NCBI GenBank assembly: GCA_934589065.1
Contig: CAKTNN010000002.1
Span: 47,030 to 111,029, forward strand
Reading direction: 5' to 3'
DNA: 64,000 bases
Source of the DNA: an uncultured Oscillospiraceae bacterium
GTDB lineage: Bacteria > Bacillota > Clostridia > Oscillospirales > Oscillospiraceae
Of the stretch, positions 60,146-64,000 are shown piece after piece (the first letter of the stretch is position 1; every line of letters begins with the position of its first letter). The position numbers and the translations under genes are program-made. The notes under the pieces are model-generated. The model had not been told where the DNA came from, searched no databases, and saw only the letters and a program-made list of their open reading frames with translations.

Positions 60146-61355
60146 TTTCATATCCTCCTGCCCATTTTCCTGCCACTCTGCCGGAGCTCCATGCCCACTG
60201 CAAATTGTAGCCGCCGCAGTCTCCGTCCACATCCAGCACTTCTCCACAGGCATACAGCCCGGGAACCAGCCTGCTTTCCAGGGTTTGAGGGTCAAATTCC
60301 CCTGTAAAGATTCCTCCGGCGGTCACTTGGGCGCTATCCATGCCCAAAGGCTCACGCAGCGACAGAGAAAAGCACTTTACGGCATCGCCAACCCTTCTGA
60401 TCTCCTCTTCCGTCAGATCGGCAGCAGCCCCGTTCAGGCTCAGGCCACAGCTTTGCGTAACCACCCGGCCCAGCCGATTGTGGAGAATTCCCGTCAGCAG
60501 CTCCCCGTTGGGGAGGGTCGTCCCCCGTCGGGAAATCAGCATTTTTTCCAGTTCCTCCCGGGAAAGCTGAGGCAGCAGATCCAGGGTGCATACCCAATCC
60601 CCCTTCTCCCGGCACACATCCCGGGAAATTTCAAAAATCACCGGGCCGGATATTCCCTGGTCGGTAAACTGAATTTCTCCGCTGCTCTGGCAGAATTGCG
60701 CTCCGTCCCGATAGATCGCCGCATGGCAATTCGCCCGGACACCCTTCAGTGCGGCAATTCCGGGCCAATCCGTCTTAATCTGCACCAGGCTGGGCCGCAA
60801 TTTGGTGCAATGGTGCCCCAGACTGCGCAAAATTTGGTAGCCGGACATGGTTCCCCCCAGCTTGCTGCCGGCAAGACCGCCACAGGCAACAATCAGCCTG
60901 TCGCACGAAAGCGTCTGCCCGGCGGCTTCCAGCCGGAACCCGGATGCGTCTTTTTTTACCCGCTGCACCTCTGTGCCTGTGCACACCTGAATATTGGGCT
61001 TTTCCAAGGCAAACCGCAGAATATCCACAACGGAGTTTGCCTGGTCGGAATAGGGATATACCCTGCCGGATTCCTCCGCCACCGTCAATAGGCCCAATTT
61101 CAGGAACCATCTTAGGGTTTCTTCCGGCGGATATTCTTGCAGCGCATTCCGCACAAAATCCGGCTCCAGTCCATGGTAGCCCCCCTCCAGGGCGTGAAGG
61201 TTTGTCAGGTTGCAGCGCCCGTTTCCGGTGGCCTGGAGCTTCCGGCCCACTCTGGCCTGCCGCTCCAGCAGGAGCACCTGGGCACCTGCGCACTGCGCGG
61301 CTGTGATGGCAGCCGCCATGCCCGAGGCACCGCCGCCAATAATTGCTACTACCAT
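60138..61355 (-). CDS. HI0933/BaiN-family flavoprotein
   Basis: 405-residue flavin-dependent oxidoreductase of the HI0933 family (BaiN in bile-acid-transforming clostridia). It has the dinucleotide motif VVAIIGGGASGMAAAITAAQ (2-21), GNGRCNLTN near residue 50, LIVACGGLAGSKLGGTMSGY, and the C-terminal LYACGEVLDVDGDCGGYNLQ. Length is normal. The annotation as BaiN does not by itself prove steroid activity, since the family is broad. Its 3' end overlaps the COG2509 gene. Confidence 0.9.
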   Translation of the reverse strand: MVVAIIGGGASGMAAAITAAQCAGAQVLLLERQARVGRKLQATGNGRCNLTNLHALEGGYHGLEPDFVRNALQEYPPEETLRWFLKLGLLTVAEESGRVYPYSDQANSVVDILRFALEKPNIQVCTGTEVQRVKKDASGFRLEAAGQTLSCDRLIVACGGLAGSKLGGTMSGYQILRSLGHHCTKLRPSLVQIKTDWPGIAALKGVRANCHAAIYRDGAQFCQSSGEIQFTDQGISGPVIFEISRDVCREKGDWVCTLDLLPQLSREELEKMLISRRGTTLPNGELLTGILHNRLGRVVTQSCGLSLNGAAADLTEEEIRRVGDAVKCFSLSLREPLGMDSAQVTAGGIFTGEFDPQTLESRLVPGLYACGEVLDVDGDCGGYNLQWAWSSGRVAGKWAGGYENA

Positions 61356-61446
61356 CTTTTTTGTTCCCTTTCCCAGTCATTTTCTGTATTATACACAAAA
61401 TACCGGCCCGGTACAAGAAAAACTTCTTCCCAGAGTCCTTTTTCTG

Positions 61447-61455
61447 TGATATAAT
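61447..61455 (+). promoter_or_regulatory. extended -10 promoter of ylmH
   Basis: TGATATAAT lies 17 bp before the ylmH start at 61472, predicting a leader of only about 10 nt. It overlaps a possible earlier ATG at 61454, which argues against that start. Confidence 0.55.
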
Positions 61456-61471
61456 GAAAATTGGTGATAAA

Positions 61472-62257
61472 ATGCAACGAGAATCCATTGATAAAATCGC
61501 GAAGAATACAGAGGATCGTCTGCTTCTTGCCAAGCTATGGGACAAGATTGACGGCAGCATCCGTAAAAACATAATCGGTTTCACCCCTTTTCTCTCCCCC
61601 AGGGAGCAGGAAATGTCCGGCTTTCTTTTCGGAGATGTGCCTGGACTGCACGCCTTTGGCGGCTACGGGGATGCGGAGCGGAAAATGCTGATTTATCTTC
61701 CGGAATATCTGGAAGAAGAATACCTTCTTTCGGAGGAAAGCCCGGTGGTTGCCCTGGAAGCAAGTTTTTTCCAAGGCGACAGCCTGAGCCATCGGGATTT
61801 TCTGGGGGCACTGATGGGTGCCGGAATCAGCCGGGAAACCGTGGGGGATATCTGTGTAGAACCTGGGCGGTGCGTCTTCTTTGTCACCCAGGGAATCGCT
61901 CTCTATATTCTGGATAACCTGAATTCCGCAGGCAGGACAAAGCTGCACTTGCAGCGCCTGGAATTGGAAAACATCCGGTTGCCTCAACCGGAATTTCAGT
62001 CAATCCGGGATACCCTTTCCTCTCTGCGTCTGGACAGTGTCGTTTCCTCCGGTTTCCGGATTGGCAGATCCCTGGCAGCAGAATACATCCGCTCCGGCAA
62101 GGCCTGCCTGAACGGCATTCCCTGCGAAAAACCGGACAAAGAAATCCACGATGGAGATAAAATATCCGTTCGGGGATTGGGAAAAATCCGCCTGGCCCAG
62201 ATTGGCGGAAAAACAAAGAAAGATCGGATCTCTATTGTGATCCAGAAATATGTGTGA
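61472..62257 (+). CDS. ylmH: YlmH-family S4-domain RNA-binding protein
   Basis: 261-residue YlmH protein. The N-terminal two thirds form the family-specific domain (FTPFLSPREQEM, then LGALMGAGISRETVGDI). The C-terminal S4 domain (about 185-255) has LRLDSVVSSGFRIGRSLAAE and IRSGKACLNG. In Bacillus and relatives YlmH binds stalled 50S-peptidyl-tRNA and acts in ribosome rescue. Usually it sits near cell-division genes; here it stands beside flavoprotein genes. The ATG at 61472 with GGTGAT before it is preferred. Confidence 0.9.
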   Translation: MQRESIDKIAKNTEDRLLLAKLWDKIDGSIRKNIIGFTPFLSPREQEMSGFLFGDVPGLHAFGGYGDAERKMLIYLPEYLEEEYLLSEESPVVALEASFFQGDSLSHRDFLGALMGAGISRETVGDICVEPGRCVFFVTQGIALYILDNLNSAGRTKLHLQRLELENIRLPQPEFQSIRDTLSSLRLDSVVSSGFRIGRSLAAEYIRSGKACLNGIPCEKPDKEIHDGDKISVRGLGKIRLAQIGGKTKKDRISIVIQKYV

Positions 62258-62267
62258 GGAACGCTGT

Positions 62268-62471
62268 ATGGAAATGAAAGACGTCATTGCCAGAATCAAT
62301 GCTCTGGCAAAAAAAGCAAAGGAAGGTTCTCTGACCCCCGAAGAAATTGCGGAGCGGGATAAACTCCGCCGGATTTACATCGACTCCGTAAAGGCTAATC
62401 TCGTAGGGCAGTTGGAAAACACCTATATTCTTCGCCCTGACGGAACCAAAACAAAGGTGAAAAAGCAGTAA
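62268..62471 (+). CDS. DUF896 (YnzC-type) protein
   Basis: 67-residue basic helical protein of the DUF896 family: MKDVIARINALAKKAKEGSL, then LTPEEIAERDKLRRIYIDS, which is the family core, and a tail ending KTKVKKQ. YnzC in Bacillus is SOS-linked with unknown activity. ATG at 62268 follows GAGG; the ATG at 62250 overlaps ylmH and has no better site. It is in an operon: 10 bp after ylmH and 1 bp before the Nudix gene. Confidence 0.88.
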   Translation: MEMKDVIARINALAKKAKEGSLTPEEIAERDKLRRIYIDSVKANLVGQLENTYILRPDGTKTKVKKQ

Positions 62472-62472
62472 C

Positions 62473-63039
62473 ATGGAACTACTGGAAGATTTGACCCGAT
62501 ATATTCCCTGGAATGAGCAGGAACAGCAGGACAAAGCACAGATTCTTTCCCTGCTTGCCAGCGGTCAGGAGCTATACACCCGGGAAAATCCCATTGCCCA
62601 CCTGACCGCCTCCTCCTGGGTTGTAAGCCCGGACCGGGATCAGGTGCTCCTGATCTATCACAACATATATCACTCCTGGGCCTGGATGGGCGGACACGCA
62701 GATGGTGACCGGGATCTGCGGCAGGTTGCCCTGCGGGAAACCAGGGAAGAGAGCGGCCTGGATGAATTGCAGCTTGTTTGCCCTGATATTTTCTCGGTGG
62801 AAACCCTGACCGTGGATGGGCACCGGAAACGGGGGCGCTATGTATCCAGCCACCTGCATCTGAATGTAACCTATCTGATTGAAGCAGACCCCAGTCAGCC
62901 TTTGCGCATCAAGCCGGATGAAAACAGCGCAGTTGCCTGGTTCCCTGTGGGGCAGGTAGCAAGCAAAGTCACCGAGCCTTGGATGCAGGAGCGAATCTAT
63001 GATAAGCTCATGGAAAAAGTACGTGCTTACAGCAAATAA
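62473..63039 (+). CDS. Nudix hydrolase
   Basis: 188-residue Nudix-fold enzyme. The box reads GGHADGDRDL, then ALRETREESGL, keeping the metal-binding REExxEE core (RETREE). The first acidic position is Asp in place of the usual Glu, as in a common clostridial subgroup. An N-terminal helical extension of about 40 residues precedes the fold. It starts 1 bp after the DUF896 stop, without a strong ribosome site (GGTGA far upstream), so translational coupling is likely. The nucleotide or other substrate is unknown. Confidence 0.88.
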   Translation: MELLEDLTRYIPWNEQEQQDKAQILSLLASGQELYTRENPIAHLTASSWVVSPDRDQVLLIYHNIYHSWAWMGGHADGDRDLRQVALRETREESGLDELQLVCPDIFSVETLTVDGHRKRGRYVSSHLHLNVTYLIEADPSQPLRIKPDENSAVAWFPVGQVASKVTEPWMQERIYDKLMEKVRAYSK

Positions 63040-63050
63040 CGGAGGATCCC

Positions 63051-64000
63051 ATGGAATTTTTACCCATAACCAGAAGTGAAATGGAAGCCCGGGGCATTAC
63101 GCAGCCGGACTTTGTATATGTTATCGGCGACGCTTATGTGGATCATCCCTCCTTTGGTCACGCCATTATCAGTAGAGTATTGGAAAGCCACGGCTACAGT
63201 GTGTGCATTATCTCCCAGCCCAATTGGAAGGATCCTGCCTCCGTTACCGTTTTCGGCCCCCCTCGTCTGGCCTTTCTGGTCAGCGGCGGCAATATGGACT
63301 CTATGGTAAACCACTACTCCGTAACCCACCACCGGCGCAAAACGGACTCCTTCACCCCCGGCGGTGTTATGGGCAAACGCCCGGACTATGCAACGACAGT
63401 CTACTGCAATCTGATTCGCCAGGCCTACAAAAATGTGCCCATTCTGATTGGCGGCATTGAAGCCAGCCTGCGGCGTCTGGGACACTACGACTATTGGTCT
63501 GACAGCATGAAGCGCTCCATTCTTCTCGACTCTCAGGCAGACCTCCTGATGTACGGCATGGGAGAAAAGAGCATCGTAGAAATTGCCGATGCCCTGAACG
63601 CCGGGATGGACGTTAAAGACATCACCTACATCGATGGCACCGTTTATAAAACCAAGGAGCTGGACGAAAGCCTTCCCACCCTTACCCTGCCTGCCTTTGA
63701 AGAGATTCAAAAAAACAAGCGGCTGTATGCCGAATCCTTTAAAATTCAGTATGGCAACTGTGACCCCTTTACCGCAAAACGTTTGGCAGAACCCTACGGC
63801 AAGGAATTTGTGGTGCAGAACCCGCCCCAGAAGCCTCTGACCACCGAGGAGATGGATGCGGTATACGCCCTGCCCTACTGCCGCACCTATCACCCCAGCT
63901 ACGAAAAGGCCGGGGGGGTGCCTGCCATTGAGGAGGTAAAATTCAGTCTCGTCAGCAATCGGGGCTGCTTTGGTGCCTGCTCCTTCTGCGCCCTGACCTT
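63051..64000 (+). CDS. YgiQ-family radical SAM protein, 3' part missing
   Basis: The 316 visible residues match the YgiQ family: the N-terminal FLPITRSEMEARG, then DFVYVIGDAYVDHPSFGHAI, GNMDSMVNHYSVTHHRRKTD, and IGGIEASLRRLGHYDYWSD. The radical SAM cluster motif CxxxCxxC appears at the window edge in NRGCFGACSFCALT. GGAGG lies 5 bp before the ATG. The rest of the gene is beyond the window, so it is truncated by the edge only. The reaction catalysed by this family is not established. Confidence 0.93.
   Translation, partial: MEFLPITRSEMEARGITQPDFVYVIGDAYVDHPSFGHAIISRVLESHGYSVCIISQPNWKDPASVTVFGPPRLAFLVSGGNMDSMVNHYSVTHHRRKTDSFTPGGVMGKRPDYATTVYCNLIRQAYKNVPILIGGIEASLRRLGHYDYWSDSMKRSILLDSQADLLMYGMGEKSIVEIADALNAGMDVKDITYIDGTVYKTKELDESLPTLTLPAFEEIQKNKRLYAESFKIQYGNCDPFTAKRLAEPYGKEFVVQNPPQKPLTTEEMDAVYALPYCRTYHPSYEKAGGVPAIEEVKFSLVSNRGCFGACSFCALT

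Noticed and set aside
1..64000. Prophage, transposon or defence island
   Set aside because: No integrase, transposase, phage structural, restriction or toxin-antitoxin operon signatures were recognised apart from the uncertain small peptide at 6735.

Overview
The window looks like chromosome from a Gram-positive anaerobe of the class Clostridia, most likely an Oscillospirales-type gut bacterium. The evidence is low-GC-Firmicutes core genes (gdpP, comEC, holA, RNase M5, ylmH, a DUF896 gene, yerC, coaX), strong AGGAGG ribosome sites and sigma-A promoters with 17-bp spacers. Clostridial families are also present: DUF3793 with flavodoxin, DUF6020-like membrane proteins, and a giant fused 2-hydroxyacyl-CoA dehydratase/activase. 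The species cannot be fixed from the sequence alone. No phage, integrase, transposase, rRNA operon or CRISPR array was seen.

Region 1-4.2 kb: truncated gdpP (c-di-AMP phosphodiesterase), D-lactate dehydrogenase, and a likely metal-regulated micro-operon (39-aa membrane peptide, DUF3793 protein, flavodoxin). A tandem palindromic repeat follows (4042-4156). Region 4.2-21 kb: a complete-looking Wzx/Wzy polysaccharide locus, all on the minus strand from a promoter at 20952-20980. It runs 4,6-dehydratase, a membrane-domain/aminotransferase fusion, initiating phosphoglycosyltransferase, two GT2, GT4, Wzy, two GT4, GT2, Wzx, GT8 and UDP-sugar dehydrogenase. The middle (about 5.6-16 kb) is clearly more AT-rich than its flanks, as expected for an exchangeable serotype cassette. 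A small plus-strand hydrophobic peptide gene sits between wzx and the GT8 gene.

Region 21-33 kb is housekeeping: Mrp ATPase, ABC-F protein, RNase M5-like toprim protein, DNA polymerase III delta, ComEC, an E2-like acyltransferase, a Na/Ca exchanger, tRNA-Ala(CGC), an unknown membrane protein and CstA. The only gene-free stretch above 300 bases here (29986-30458) holds a terminator, the tRNA with its promoter and terminator, and a second bidirectional terminator. Region 33-44 kb: metA (residues predict acetyl-CoA use) with a 2-hydroxyacid dehydrogenase, an ECF S component beside coaX, yerC, a frameshifted DUF6020-like gene, a TSUP permease, a second DUF6020-like gene, and a ferredoxin-type aldo/keto reductase with an XRE regulator.

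Region 44-50 kb: a second glycan operon (GT26, two GT4, a GnT-I-like transferase, then a GH13 glucosidase). Region 50-58.5 kb: a 1411-residue dehydratase/activase fusion, then signalling genes: receiver-GGDEF-EAL, an Hpt protein and a membrane GGDEF cyclase. Region 58.5-64 kb: two overlapping FAD oxidoreductase genes, then ylmH, DUF896, Nudix and a YgiQ radical-SAM gene cut by the window edge.

A recurring theme is a family of long intergenic inverted repeats with GGG(A/G)CTG(T/C)T ends (21067, 35219, 43847, 54453). They lie at 3' ends of genes, and some enclose a palindromic core also found in tandem at 4042-4156. No single dramatic new defence or metabolic system is evident. The most distinctive items are this repeat family, the membrane-domain/aminotransferase fusion, the small peptide inside the capsule locus, and the operator-controlled DUF3793 operon.
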